A stretch of DNA of 64,000 nt, taken from positions 1,562,939 through 1,626,938 of the forward strand of contig PCDI01000001.1 of the NCBI GenBank assembly GCA_002778195.1, in the 5' to 3' direction. Source of the stretch: Raffaelea ambrosiae (lineage: Eukaryota; Ascomycota; Sordariomycetes; Ophiostomatales; Ophiostomataceae). Shown here one piece after another: positions 14,548 to 26,400 of this stretch. A program made the translations under genes and the position numbers. A model generated the notes under the pieces. The model saw only the letters and a list, made by a program, of their open reading frames with translations, searched no databases and had not been told where the DNA came from. How positions within the stretch are numbered: the first letter of the stretch is position 1; each line of letters begins with the position of its first letter.

Positions 14548-14567
14548 TACATAGTATATACTATGTA
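14548..14567. repeat. Perfect 20-bp palindrome
   Basis: TACATAGTATATACTATGTA reads identically on both strands. It is built from two facing copies of the dispersed ACATAGTA motif. Its role is unknown. It could be a dimeric protein-binding site, a hairpin or a footprint of a small element. Confidence 0.95.
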
Positions 14568-14861
14568 GTACATCGTACTGCATACACTAGCATGTACAAA
14601 GCACGTCGACAGGATCGCACACCGAAAAGCAGGGGAACCGAGATGAGCGTTGCGCCCAAGCCCTGCATACGCAGCAGTATCGTGCGCACACTGGTGTTCG
14701 GATCGCATCACGAACGAGGAAATTAAGTAATACGCCTTTCTTTCTTCCTTGTCCGCGAAAATACTCCGAATTTCACAAAACACCGAAATGATTGATCGTG
14801 GGTGATCGGAGCGTGGCAACGACCTAACTTGTTACGTAGTACGTGGGAGCAGGGAGACGAC

Positions 14862-14975
14862 CCCAAGGAGAGATCCCAACGATGGGTCCTGGAGAGATCC
14901 CAAAGAGAATCCCAACGATGGGTCCTGGAGAGATCCCAAAGAGAATCCCAACGATGGGTCCTGAAGAGAGCCCCA
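14862..14975. repeat. 36-bp minisatellite, about three copies
   Basis: Tandem units of about 36 bp contain the blocks GAGAGATCCCAAAGAGAATC and CCAACGATGGGTCCTG. The last copy diverges (AAGAGAGCCCC). The period is a multiple of 3, so frames on both strands stay open and look repetitive. No gene context is visible. Confidence 0.85.
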
Positions 14976-15487
14976 AAAAGGATGACCGTCCCCCTTCGCA
15001 ACCACCGGCCTCGACCATCGTGTCATCTGTCCACCCTCGCACGACCCTGCACATGCACAGGAGCCCGTGCCGTGGCCCGAGACGCACAAGGTCTGCGACC
15101 TCTCCGTTTTGGGGCGCGGGCTTCTTTTTTTTTTGTTTGGTTGTTGAATCTTTTTTTTTTCTTTTTGTATGGTCCTGTCTCTTTTCGTCTCTTGGGTTGT
15201 CTCCCGGTATTCTGACAGCTTGAGCAAAGCAAGACAGCTCGATTCGTCCTGGTCTTTGTCTCTGCTACAGAACGCCTCGTTTTGTCTCAGGCCTCTTTCA
15301 CCCGCCTCGGGCAGGTTTAGCTCTGCCAATAGTCGGGAACACTTCTTTCCCTCTGGGACACTTCTCCCTCCTCTATCAGATGTTCTTCAGCGCCTAGATA
15401 ACAGATGAACCGATGCACAGGATCGAGAGGCGCCCAGGGAGGCCCAAAGGGGAATCGAGAGACACCGGACCATTTTCTGGTGTTTTT

Positions 15488-15588
15488 TTTTTTCTGTTTT
15501 TTCTTTTGTTTTTTCTTTCTTTCTTTCTTTTGTTCTTTCTGTCTTTCTTTTGTCCTTTCTTTCTTTCTTTCTTTTGTTCTCTTGTTTC
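15488..15588. repeat. TTTC/TTCTTTTG polypyrimidine microsatellite
   Basis: About 100 bp made only of T and C with a few G, in tandem TTTC and TTTTGT units. The tract is of the same kind as those in the introns of two genes further right. Confidence 0.8.
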
Positions 15589-16414
15589 ACCAGCCGCGCC
15601 TCCGGCCACGCACACGTTCTTTGTCCCGCCTTGCGCTCACGAGCACTTCCCCGCGTGTGGCGAGCGGCCTGCGAGAGAAGGCCATTCTTACCAAGAAGCC
15701 AATGGGCAGGGGACGACACACAATCGCACGGCGCCGTTGAGTTTTTTTTTGGTCCTTCTGCTTTCGGTAGGAGACACCAAAACATGTACCAACTATGGTA
15801 TAGGCCGTGTATTCATCTCACCAAAAAGGCTTGCGGTATCATGTACATGTGTGTGTTTCTTTTTTTTCTTTTCTTCCTGACTGGTTCTTTTCTGAGCCCA
15901 TGTCCGTCCCAGGGACTGGAATGGGAGAGACAGTTCGGCTAGGACAAGGACGCATGAGGTCGGAAGCGAGCACCCTTTTTTCCCTTCCCTGGACAGCTTC
16001 GAGTGAACGTGGCAAGTACACTTCTTCCTGTCCTCCCCCCAAAAGTCGCCGAATGGCATATGGCAGTGCGGTGTGCACTAAAAGGAGACTTTTTTTTCTG
16101 GTTCTGTCTGTATCGACCTGTCACATTACACACTGCCGAGAAGTGAGCAAGTGCATCTAGCTCGGCGTCGTACAGAGAAGAGACCCGGGAACGAGGTGTT
16201 CCAAGGGGCAAGGGGGGCGAACCCACGTTTCTCTGCGCCGCCTCTTGTGAGGTTTGCTTCTTTTTTTTCTTCTTTTTGCTTTTCTGTATTACATGCGCAA
16301 ATGTTCTACGGTTGGGCAGCTATCATCACGCTGCCGTGTAAGGATGCAGGTGTGGCTTGTTTTTTTTTTTTTTTTTTTTATCCGCTCAGGATATGCAAGT
16401 CCCCTGCATGTACA

Positions 16415-16620
16415 TCTTGTGTGTTGTGCGTGTTGTGCGTGTTGTGTGTCCTGGCCGGCTGCTCGACGCACGATGTCGGCGGGTTTCTGTGCCCGGGGCA
16501 TCTCTATGCATGCACGATAGGAACCACACGCGCCTATGCAGACAGAGGGAGGCACGCACACGCTCGACTATGCGTGTTTTGCGTGTTTTGCATGTTCTGC
16601 ATGTTCTGCATGTTCGGCAG
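16415..16620. repeat. Two 9-bp G/T-rich tandem repeats
   Basis: At about 16415-16450 the unit is close to TGTTGTGCG. At about 16570-16620 it is close to TGTTTTGCG, drifting to TGTTCTGCA. The two arrays are about 120 bp apart and related in sequence, which suggests one family of decaying minisatellite. No gene is seen. Confidence 0.7.
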
Positions 16621-19600
16621 GCAAGAGGATCGCCACCCTGGCTTGAAATGAAAGGCAAGGACTGTCCTCCGCCCCAATGCACGTCCAAATGGACCTGTCG
16701 TATCCGTAGTTGTCCTACCGGACGGACGGGGAAAAGAGAAAAAAAAAGAAGAAAAAAAAGGAGGAAGGAAAAAGAGAAAGGAAAAGGAGCCGCGCGGAGC
16801 CTCCGGGGGGGGGGCAAGAATTCAACCCGGAAACAAAAGAGAAGTCTCAAGAGTGGAAGGATACTGGGCAGGAACTGGATAGGTCCATTCCCACCTCGTC
16901 TCTCTCCCTTTTGCTTACGGTACTCGTGATGCGGGAACCCGAAAAGGCGGGCATGAATTTCACGATTCCTCCTCCGCCTTGTCTGACACCCCAATCCTGT
17001 CAACCACTGTCCTGTCATTGCAACCCTCCCTCCCCCCTTGTCACCTTGTCGCCTTGTCGCCTTGTCGCCTTATCGTCCTTGTCGACCTAGGTAACAAGAG
17101 AAAGGTCGGCTGGCTCTTGTTACACAGAGCCACCACGGATCCATCGCACACCCCCCCTCGGTATTTTGTATTTCCCCGGGGGGGGAGGGGGGCGTTCTTT
17201 TCTCAACTCTCTTGATCCCGCCCACTCTGGTTCTTTGCAGTTGTTGGATTTGCCCGTCTTTGTGGCCTGGTATTTGGGGACAGACCTTGGTTCCATCTCT
17301 CCTTTCTCCAGATGACGGGAAAGACCAAACGGTTCGTACGCCGGGTTTCATTTCGGGAAGCTCTTGGAGGGGGAGTTTGCCCGTCCATCTACCGGTGCGA
17401 ACAACCCCTGTCCTTATCCTCGTTCCTTCCCCCTCCCCCCCCCCTCCCCGCCTCTTGCTATGTCTGGGATGCCGAGGCACGGTGAGATGAAATTTAAATA
17501 AAAAAAACCCAAATCTGATGGAGAGGCGTGGTTGGATGGTTTGTCTCCGAGACAAGGCCATCATGCTGTCCAAGAAAGTCATACAGCAGAAGAAAGTAGC
17601 ACAGCATAAGGCAGGGGCTTTCTTTTCTTTTTCCTTTCCAAACAGGGACCAGGGACGACAGCCAGGGGTAGCAGACACACAGACAGACACAAGACCGGCA
17701 AGCATGCAGGCAGGGAAGAGGGCTCCAGAGTGGACAATGGACAGGACAGTACGCCCGTCAAACCAGCCAAAATCCATGGCTTTTTGTTTTTCTGTGCCCT
17801 GCTCTTCCTGAAACTCATCTTTGGGGAGGGAGGGTTGAAATATGACAGCCTGTCGTGGCAGCCTGACACAAGAAAACCAAAATCCTCTGCACGCATCGTG
17901 AAATCCCCCGGAGACATCATGAAATCCCTTGAAATGACGACAGAACTTCCCCTCTACGTGTGTCGTGCCCTGTTCCAGATTCCCTGCCCCAGATCCTGCT
18001 CGCGATCCTGCTCCCCCTTTCCATCCTCCTCCACCCCCCTTCTCATCGCTTCTCGTTTGGCTCTCGTTCTCTTGTTCTCCCGGTCCTGAGCATTGTCCAG
18101 ATGGACGGCAATCTATGCAATCTGCACCACTCCCATCCCGCTGAGGAAGGAGGGGGGGGGACGTCGAGATGGGCAAGGGAAAGGGGGTGGGTGGGCAAAA
18201 GAAGGGAAAGAGGCACCAAAAAAAAGCAATAACGGCTTTTTGTTTTCCCTGCCGTGTGCCTCTTTTTTTTTCTCATTTAATACGTTTGGTTCCTGGGTAT
18301 CTGGCTCCCTCGTCTGTCTTTGGCCCCCCTTTTATTTTTTGCTCGGCTTGCTCACCTGGTCGGCTCGCCTTCTGCCTAGTTACCCGTTACCCGTCTTTTC
18401 TTTTTCGAAGGGTCTTTTTTTTTCGCCATTGTTGGTGTTGTTGGCTGTTTGTGCACATCTTTATTTTTTGCTTGGTACGGCGGTCTCCCTTTTGCCGAGT
18501 TATCATCATGGGTTCACGCCGTTATAGATGTATATTACATCGGATGAAAAAACATGAAATAGAGAGATTGGCATCGAGATATCCTTCATTTCCCCAGCTT
18601 TGTTGTTGTGCCATAGTGCTCATTTGCGAACGGCCGTGTTGTTTTCGCTCTGCCGATGAAAGCACTCTACAATACGCATAATGAGAATCCCTACGCTCGA
18701 GTCTGTCGAAAATGGTCCTTCTCCTACGTGAACGGCTCCTCCCCTTGCCAAGATCCAAAAATATCGGGCAAGGAAACCCCCAGGAACCTCCGAAGGAGAA
18801 GGAGAGACCTCGGCAAATGATCGCTTGCACAGCGAGGGATGCGTTGGACCAGAAACAGGAAGCCCTGCCACAGGCCACGCGGGCCATCTGGGCAAGGGAT
18901 GGACAAATGTATTTATATAACCACAGGCGTATACACACATATAGATGTCTTCGCGGAGGCGAGAACAGGAGCTGCAAGGGGAACAACGGAAAACAGAGAA
19001 AGACCAAGAGAACGAGGAAAACAGGAAACGAGGAAAAGAGGAAAACCCGGAAATTCTGAATGATGCCACCACCCCCCCCTCCTCCTCCCCTTTGGCTCCT
19101 CCCTCTCCTTGCCTTCCCTTCCCTCCGTGTTTTGTTCATTTTATCCTTTTCTCCTTGTCTCTCTCTCTCTTTTCATCGTCACCTCACCCCCCCTCCTTCC
19201 CACTCACCTCGTCACACTCCCTTCTTTCTCGTTAGTCTTTCCCAAGGACCTCTCTCTCTTTCGTCCCCCTCCTTGCGTCCTGCAGGGCTTGTTTGAACAT
19301 GCCTGAAAGTGACGCGGGCCAGGCGGGAGGAACGAGAACAAGATGACCTCTCTGTACTTACAAAGCGTCGATGGGACAATCGATTGAAAGGGGGGGGGGG
19401 GCACGGGATGGGAACGTCATGTGCAGGTGTTATTTACGTCCAGACATGCGCTGCCTTATTCACTCCTGAGCTCTAGTCTAGACCAGGCCTGGGCTCTGAG
19501 CTCCAGGCTCGATTCTTCCTTCTCCAATCGGTTGTCACTTACAAGGAAGGGGAGCGCGTGAGGGGTGGTTGATATCGATGGGACGTTTTGTTGATGATAC

Positions 19601-20918
19601 TGCTATTGGTTCTGATTTCCGGTGTCCTCACCCCCTCAAAAAAGTCTCCCTTTTTTTTAGATACATTCTCTCTTTCTGTCTTTTGCGTTGCTTGACCGAG
19701 GTACCGAGAACCGACAAATATTGGATTGGGGGGGGCAGTAAAGTACAGAAACCAAAAAAAGGAAAAAAAAAAAACAGAAACAAACAAGGGCAACAAATAA
19801 CTCCCTGCAAATGTCTTCTCCGTGCTTGCTCTCCCGGGTTTTTTTTTGGTCTTTGTTTTGTTTTTCTTGTTTTTTTTTTTGTATTGTTTGCGAGTGCATG
19901 TGCGTGTGTGTTCGATTTTGGTAGGGGAGTTCATGGGTCATCTGGGGTTGGTATTCTGCCCGACACAAGGCACACGCGCGCAATTTCTTTTTTTTTTTTT
20001 TTTTGGTCTTGTTTTTATTTCGTTTGATATGTGTGTGTGTGTTTCCTTCCTTTTTGTTTGGGTTGTGTTTTTTTGGCCCCCTTTTTTGCCATGGTCCTTT
20101 GTTAAGAAATAAAAAAAAAACCTTGTTTGCCCACCGTTATATATACCAAAGAGAAGAGAAGGAGAAACAAAAGGAGAAAAATAAACGTGGAATGGAAATC
20201 CCATGTAAGAATGAAATTAAAGATGAACAAGAAAGAGAAGCATTATTGGATGCGAAGAAGTAGAAGGCCCGGAGAGAGTAAAAATCAAACATGCACACAG
20301 TAACGACAATGAGAAGGGTGGAAAAACTTCCCACCACGATTGAAAAAGAATAACTCCCAGAGACCAAGAAAATGAGAATGTGCCAGATGCCTTCTTTCAC
20401 TCGCCGGTCCAGATTTCCCAAAAAAAAGCCAATACATCATTTTTTTTGCCAAGAAAGGGGGTGTTGGCGACGGTGCGTGTGAGAGAGCAAAATGAAAAAA
20501 AAAGGATATTTTTAGTGATCATGCCAGAGACAGAGATACAGATGAGGGACGTTGCAGTGCTGCGTGCTCCGAGAAAGAAAGCGCGGACAGCGTGCTCGTG
20601 TTGTGTAGCAGGGAAGGCCTCCTCTACACATGGCAGTGGCCTCTTCCTGCAAGGGCTGCGTCTCCTCCTTTCCCCCTTCCCTTGTTTTATCACTCCCGGC
20701 TTCGTCTGTTTTCAAAAGCCACTTGGACAAAGAATGCGGATTATGTGTGCCGGATCAGGTTGGTGGTATACAAGGAGAAGGGGTATCAAAACATAGGAAA
20801 TAAAAAAAAATGGAAGGAAATCAAAAACCCGAAAACAACAAATGACGCATGAAACGATGCATAAAATCCGACCGTAGCTTGCCCCCCCCTTCCTATCCCT
20901 TTCGGTTCATTGCCGCTA

Positions 20919-23681
20919 CTAATTGCCCTCCAGAGGTTGGACGAAGGAATAGTTGAAGTCCATGAGATTATCCAACATCCAGTGCTGCGGGTCAAAGAAA
21001 TCGTAGCTCGCCGGGTTGGCATCGTAGCCCATGCCGCCTAGCATGCCGTTGTGGCCATGGCCAGCCAGCCCGGAGACGGTACCCGGCGTAAGGGCACCGT
21101 TGGATGTGGTCGTAAGGAGGTTAGCCATGCCGTTTGTAGGGACCATTCCCGTGTCCATGTGTAATGACGAGGCGGCCGATTCGTTTGCCGAGTCTGGATT
21201 TGTTGGATGTTTTAGAGCTGGACAAATGTCAGCGAACAAAGGGGAAGGGGGAGGGGAATGAAAAGACAAAGAGAGACAAAGAGAGACAAAGAGAGACAAA
21301 GAGAGACAAAGAGAGACAAAGAGAGACAAAGAGAGACAAAAGAGAGACAAAAGAGAGACAAAAGAGAGACAACAGAGTGACGCAGACCAAAAAAAAAAAA
21401 GAAAACAAGGAGCTGCAAGCAAAAGAAGAGAAATAAAAACTCACCATCCAGTGTGCCACGGCCACGAGCCTGGTACTCTTCCCTCCAGTGCCATATAGAG
21501 TCAAAGACCAGACTCATGCTGTGTCGACACCGCACCTTGAGCTGCAGGCTGTCGTCGACCTCGAGGGCGTCGTCGTCGCGGTAGGGGTTGTGGTGCACAA
21601 AGTTTTCCGGGTGGGAGCCCTTCCACATCTGGACCATGAGCTCGGCCAGACGCCACTGCAGGTCGTTGTGGACGACGCTGGTGGAGCGGATGGCATCGAT
21701 AGTGCGGTGGAACAGCTGGCGGCCGCGGTCGTAGTCGATGGTGCGGGCGAAGAACGAGCGCATCAGCTTGAGCAGCGCAAAGCCGGCCGCGACGAGCATC
21801 TGCTGGAGGTAGTTGGTGGCGTACTTGAGGGTGTCGATGCCGACGTGCTCCTGGGGCGAGGACGGCGAGGAGACGGTGCCGTTGCTGAGCAGCTCTTCGA
21901 GGAAGGAGACGGTGGAGCGCCACAGGCCCGTCAGGTCGTCGAGGTAGCCCGGCGTGGTGCTGGCGTCGAAGAAGCCGGCCAGGCGCAGGTGCAGGCCGGC
22001 GGCGCGCAGGTGGAAGGAGACGATGGGCGACAGGCCGCGGGACGAGACGTCTGCATAGAGCTCGCCGTACTCGCGGCGGAAGACGCGCATGAGGATGGAG
22101 CGGTGCTCGTCGCCGGCGACGCCGCGCGAGTCGCTGGCGTTGCTGTACATCTCCTTGGAGACCTTGTCGCAGAAGCGCTCGATCTGCAGGCGGGCCTCGA
22201 GCTCGGGCGACAGCTGGAAGGGCCCGTTGTCGCCGGAGCGGGTGGCCAGGGTCCAGTCGTACAGCGACGAGGCGGGCTGGCCGTAGCCGGTGGCGACGTT
22301 CTGGGCGACAATGTTGCAGACGGCCCAGGTGATGACGCGGTCGTGCAGCTGGTCCTTATTGAGCTCGACGGCGACGCGCGTGAAGTCGTTGATGTGGTTG
22401 GGGCGGTGCAGGCCGATGCCAGTGGCCGTCTTCATCATGACGCCGCAGAGGATGTGGGTGGGGTCGGAGGTGGTGGTGCTGGTGGGCAGCGGCCAGGTGC
22501 AGAGCAGACACATGGCCTTGACGACGTAGTGCGAGCCGGGCACGTCGCCGATGGTCTTCCAGATGAGCGCGTTGAGCGGGCCGGACAGGGCGGTCAGCAG
22601 GGTGGCGTCGACGGTGTAGCGGCGGGCGGCGACGGCGATGATGGACCAGTAGAGCAGCGGGTGCTGCTGGTAGTACTGCTCGGGGGTCAAGAGGGTGTTG
22701 AGGAAGGGCAGGAAGGGGTGGTAGAAGAGCCAGAAGTCCTGGAACAGCTGGGCCTCGCTCTCCTCGGTCAGGCGGACCTCGTCGAGCTCGCGGACGATGC
22801 GCTGCATGTAGGAGCCGCCGCCGCGCTTGAGGTGCAGCAGCGACGACACGGCCTCGTCGGAGCCCATCAGCGAGGGGTTGCGCGTGTGCGAGTAGACGCT
22901 GTTGACCACCGGCGACTGCAGCTGGGAGGAGGCGGCCTGGTCGTCGTCGTCGTCGGGGACCGTGTAGCCCTGGGCGCGGGCCTGCTGGACGCTGCGGCGC
23001 AGCTTCTCGATTTCCTTTTCCATCTCGGCGTGCTTGGAGCGCTTGCCGATGCGCTTGAAGTTGGACTCGATCTTGCATTGGAGCTTGAGCCGGTTGCATC
23101 GCGAGCAGCTCTGGAAGGGATCTTGGACGACATCGCATCGGAGCTGTGGGGGGGGGAGGTAGTGTTAGCGGTTGGGGAGAGTTTCAAGTTGTTCGAAGTT
23201 GTTCGAAGTCGGTGCACTGAAGAAAACTAGTGGATGGATTGAAGTTCGCGATGATGGATGGCAACGAAACAAACAAAGAAACCAAAGAACAGAAAGAAAG
23301 CGTCGAGAAAACCGACAGAGAAAAGACAGAAAGACAGAATCAACAACACTGCGTGGCCACTGATTGGCGACCGCCTCCTGGTGAGGCATTTCAACATCAC
23401 CACTTTTTCCCGTCCACTTTTTTTTCCAGGTGACTCACCTTTTGCTGGCGGCACTCGTTGCACGCCCGCTTCACGCCCGGCTGCCGCTTCTTCTCGGCGT
23501 GCTCCGCGTCGTCGTTGTCGTTCATCACGCTGCCGGGGCTGCTGTCGAAGCCTGCGCTGCCCGGCACCCCGCTGCGTTTCCTCTTGGCGCCGTTGACGCC
23601 GACAACGCTGCGGACGCTCACGGGGCTGGTCGGGCTCAATGCAGCGCCGCCGCCGCCCGTGAGGAGTGGCGAGCCATCCAT
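20919..23681 (-). CDS. Zn(II)2Cys6 transcription factor, Leu3/PrtT-like
   Basis: Predicted nuclear DNA-binding regulator of 746 residues in three exons: 23681-23439, 23143-21445 and 21217-20919. The first intron (295 bp, GTGAGT...CACAG) splits the zinc cluster after RQQK. Joining restores C74-X2-C77-X6-C84-X9-C94-X2-C97-X6-C104. A basic linker (KRIGKRSK) and a short coiled coil starting at EMEKEIEKLRR follow. The middle homology region lies at about residues 180-640, with a YHPFLPFLNTLLTPEQYY block and an IIAVAARRY block. The second intron (227 bp) holds a GAGAGACAAA minisatellite. The last exon adds 99 residues ending in an aromatic, acidic tail that may activate transcription. The CNECRQQK ... 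CKIESNFKRIGKRSK pattern is the one found in fungal Leu3/War1/PrtT-type regulators of branched-chain amino acid, weak-acid or protease genes. Target genes cannot be read from the sequence. The start is the first ATG of the open frame. Confidence 0.88.
21261..21372. repeat. Intronic decamer minisatellite (GAGAGACAAA)n
   Basis: Seven perfect 10-bp copies at 21271-21340 are flanked by 11-bp variants carrying an extra A. The array fills much of the second intron of the minus-strand zinc-cluster gene, so in the pre-mRNA it is a pyrimidine-rich TTTGTCTCTC array upstream of the 3' splice site. Confidence 0.95.
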
Positions 23682-24760
23682 GCAAGGAAGATGCGCCAGG
23701 CAAGGGAGGGGAGAGCGGGGGAGGTTGAGACAGGTGAGTCAAAACCCAGGCAAGGTAGCCGTGGTCGCAATGGGCGCGGAGTTTGGGGAAAAAAAAGGAT
23801 GTTGCAGAGGTCGCAATGCGTGGCGAGGGTCGTGGTTGTGGCCGGTCGCAAAAGGGAAAGCTCGATGAGGGCGGATTTGCAGGCTGCGATGCCTGGAAAG
23901 AGCGGTCGCAACAGGAAGAAAAAAACACACAAAAAACCAGCAACCATAAAAAGACAGGGAATTAGAAAAAAAAAAGATGAGTAATGAGCTGTGCGTCACA
24001 GAGAGACAACCCCCAAAGAGAGGCAACCACCACCGCACGAGAAACAAAAGGAGAGCAACAGGCAAAGCGAATGGCGCGGCGCTCTTTCCCAATCTCTGCT
24101 GCGAAAAGAGTTGGAATTGAGGTTGGAATTGGAAGGAACGACTGCCCGAACGCGGAGGGGGCGGGGAAAGAACCAGCGAAGAGAGACACACAGAGAGAGA
24201 GAGCAAGGCGCGCGCACGCAGCAGTAGCGACCCAGCAGCGAAAAAAATCAGTCCTTTGGGAAGGAACCAAAAGTGGGCCCGCGCCCTTTCCTTGGGCAGG
24301 CGGCCTTTTTGGGGGGGTCTTTCGCAGTCTCTTGCGCTCTTGAGGAATTTCTTTGCTTCTTCCTCGCTGGTCTGGGCGCTCTTGCGTGCTTGCGACTCCA
24401 CCCATCGAGGGGAACGGCCTGCTGACTGGCCGGTGCCCAGGCGGGGTCCCGCAAAATGTGGCAGCGGTGCACCCTTCATTGGTGGGCCGCATTGTCGTCC
24501 TCCTCCTCGTCCACACATTCTCTGCTGTCCGCCTGCCCCCCCCCCCAACAGGAGTCACGTGGAGCGCAAGTCCCTGCTCGAAGTGGCAATCGCTACCGAT
24601 TTGAGGCAAATGCCATCGCGCCCCGCTGCCAAATGCAATGGCCAGTCATGGCTGCGCATTGCTTGTAAAGTCCAGAAACGAAAACAGAGGCAGGAGCTTA
24701 TGGCGGACTGCACCTGCCTTCCCTGGCACAACCACCAGAACGAGCCAGAGACGAGCCAGA

Positions 24761-24785
24761 CACACACACACACACACACACACAC
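24761..24785. repeat. CA microsatellite
   Basis: About twelve CA units in non-coding DNA upstream of the Leu3/PrtT-like gene. Confidence 0.9.
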
Positions 24786-26360
24786 AGGGGTGCAAAGTTG
24801 CCAAAAAGCAGGACCTTTGCAATTACTAATGCGACGTCCCTCCCACGTCCCCCGTGGAGCTCCCTGCTGCCCGCTAAGACAAACGTCCATCACCAACGGC
24901 CGCCAATCACCACCTGCCTAAAGGTGTGCCATCCCGCATAACCAAGCTGCACTCAAGCTGCACCTCTGGGTACCAGACTGCAACGCTTCGATTTTGTTAC
25001 TCGTTTCGCTGCGACTCCACTCTCTGGCTGCTGGTCGCTTCGCCCCTCCAAGTTCTGGCCCCCCCTCCCTCGTCAGAGTGCTGGAGAACTCGTGCTCGCG
25101 TTGTCTTTGCTCCGTCCCTGTGCCCCTTGCTCCCAAGAGCCAACTAGAGAGAAAGGGTCTCTTAGGACGTATACTAGGGAGTCGGCCACCAACCTGCCAG
25201 ACGTTGGCCAGAACAATCGCCCCTGGCTAGGGAAAGCCCACCGTTGATATTCCCCTCGTTTTCTCCGCATTGACGGCCACACCCTCCAGGAACCCATTCT
25301 ACGTGGAGGGGAGCAGAAAAAGGGGCCACGACAATCGCAGAAGGGCCAATTTGTTTCCTGGCCCGGGGTCATACTTCCGGGGCAGGACAGAGTCAGGGAA
25401 GAAGATGGGCACACCAGCAGCGGGCGGCGCTGAAGCGAGCACAGAAACGACGTTAGCGGCGGCGTCAGAGCCCGGTGCCGGCCATCGGAAATTGATTAAG
25501 GGCCGGCTGAAGCCACCGAAGTGCAACCCCCTGCCACCCTCTTATACGCAGGTGACCGTTCTCAAGGATGAAGTCGCAGTAGAGCGACCGGGATCGCAAC
25601 CAAGAGGTGGGTTGGCCAACACCGAATCCTTCCTTGGTTCCGGGACTTTTGTCCATTTCCGTGCGGTGTTTTGCCTTTGCGCCGGCTGTCTGCAGGCGTG
25701 CTTTGACCCGTCTCTTGGGTGGTTTTGCGGGCGGATCTGTTGGTTTTGCGGCATGCTGCAGTGTTCTGGCTGCTTTCTCTGCTTTCTCTGCTTTCTTTGG
25801 GTCTCTTTGGGTCTCTTTGCTCGAGCTGTGTGCCGATTCCTCTGTGCTTCGTGCGGGCGTCTCTGTTGTGTCCGCTGTGGTTTGTGCCTGCTGTGTTTCT
25901 GTTGTATTCCGCGGGCGTTTGTTTTATCTCTTTTGGTACTGGTGCATAATTTTCTCCCCTGCTGACCCGATCACAGAGCCAGCCATCGAGGTGTGCTCCA
26001 CGGCACTGCCGCAACCCTTTGTGAACCCAGAAGCCCCACTCGGCCGCCGCGACGCATGACCCAAACACCGGGCATCTCCCCGGCAGTCCTGCAAACTCGG
26101 CGCCGAGCTGGCCTGGCAAAGAGGTCTTCCGGCGAGGGCAACAAGGGCCAGACAAAGAGGGAGAGAGGACTCTCCGCTCGACACGCGGGTGACCGAAACG
26201 AGAAAAATTTTTTTCTTCAACGTCTGTTTCGTCATCCAAGTTCGGAGCCCAAGCTAACACGCAACTTGCCGCCCGCCGGCAACCGAGGCCTGGTTTTGGG
26301 CACAGGCTGCTGCATGCAACGCGGCCTGAGTGACAGCTGGCTCGGCATTTAAAATCGGAC

Positions 26361-26400
26361 AGCAAATGGGTAGCAAATGAGCAGCAAATGGGCAGCAAAA
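26361..26400. repeat. 11-bp tandem repeat AGCAAATGGGC
   Basis: Four tandem copies of an 11-bp AGCAAATG-type unit with small differences, in the divergent intergenic region. Confidence 0.8.

Larger units (their letters stand above)
1..20918. other. Long gene-free region with pyrimidine tracts and microsatellites
   Basis: I find no reading frame here that looks like protein. The open frames are short, rich in Ser/Pro/Leu/Phe or Arg/Lys because they cross CT- or GA-rich tracts, and none joins across credible splice sites into a recognisable domain. The DNA holds many (CT)n, poly-T, poly-A, poly-C and poly-G runs, for example 17 C at 1015-1031 and 17 G at 10180-10196. It also holds CA/GT microsatellites near 2131-2154 and 2203-2221 and several short minisatellites listed separately. 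No tRNA or 5S-like motif was seen. Untranslated transcripts or very long leaders are possible but cannot be shown from sequence alone. Confidence 0.6.

Noticed and set aside
21488..23230. 580-codon plus-strand ORF opposite the Leu3/PrtT-like gene
   Set aside because: It mirrors GC-rich codons of the real gene, is Val/Gly/Ala-rich without any domain, and the minus strand has the zinc cluster and middle homology region.
25562..26398. 278-codon minus-strand ORF
   Set aside because: It has a low-complexity Arg/Ser/Lys/Glu segment from simple repeats and no family motif; I could not separate it from chance.
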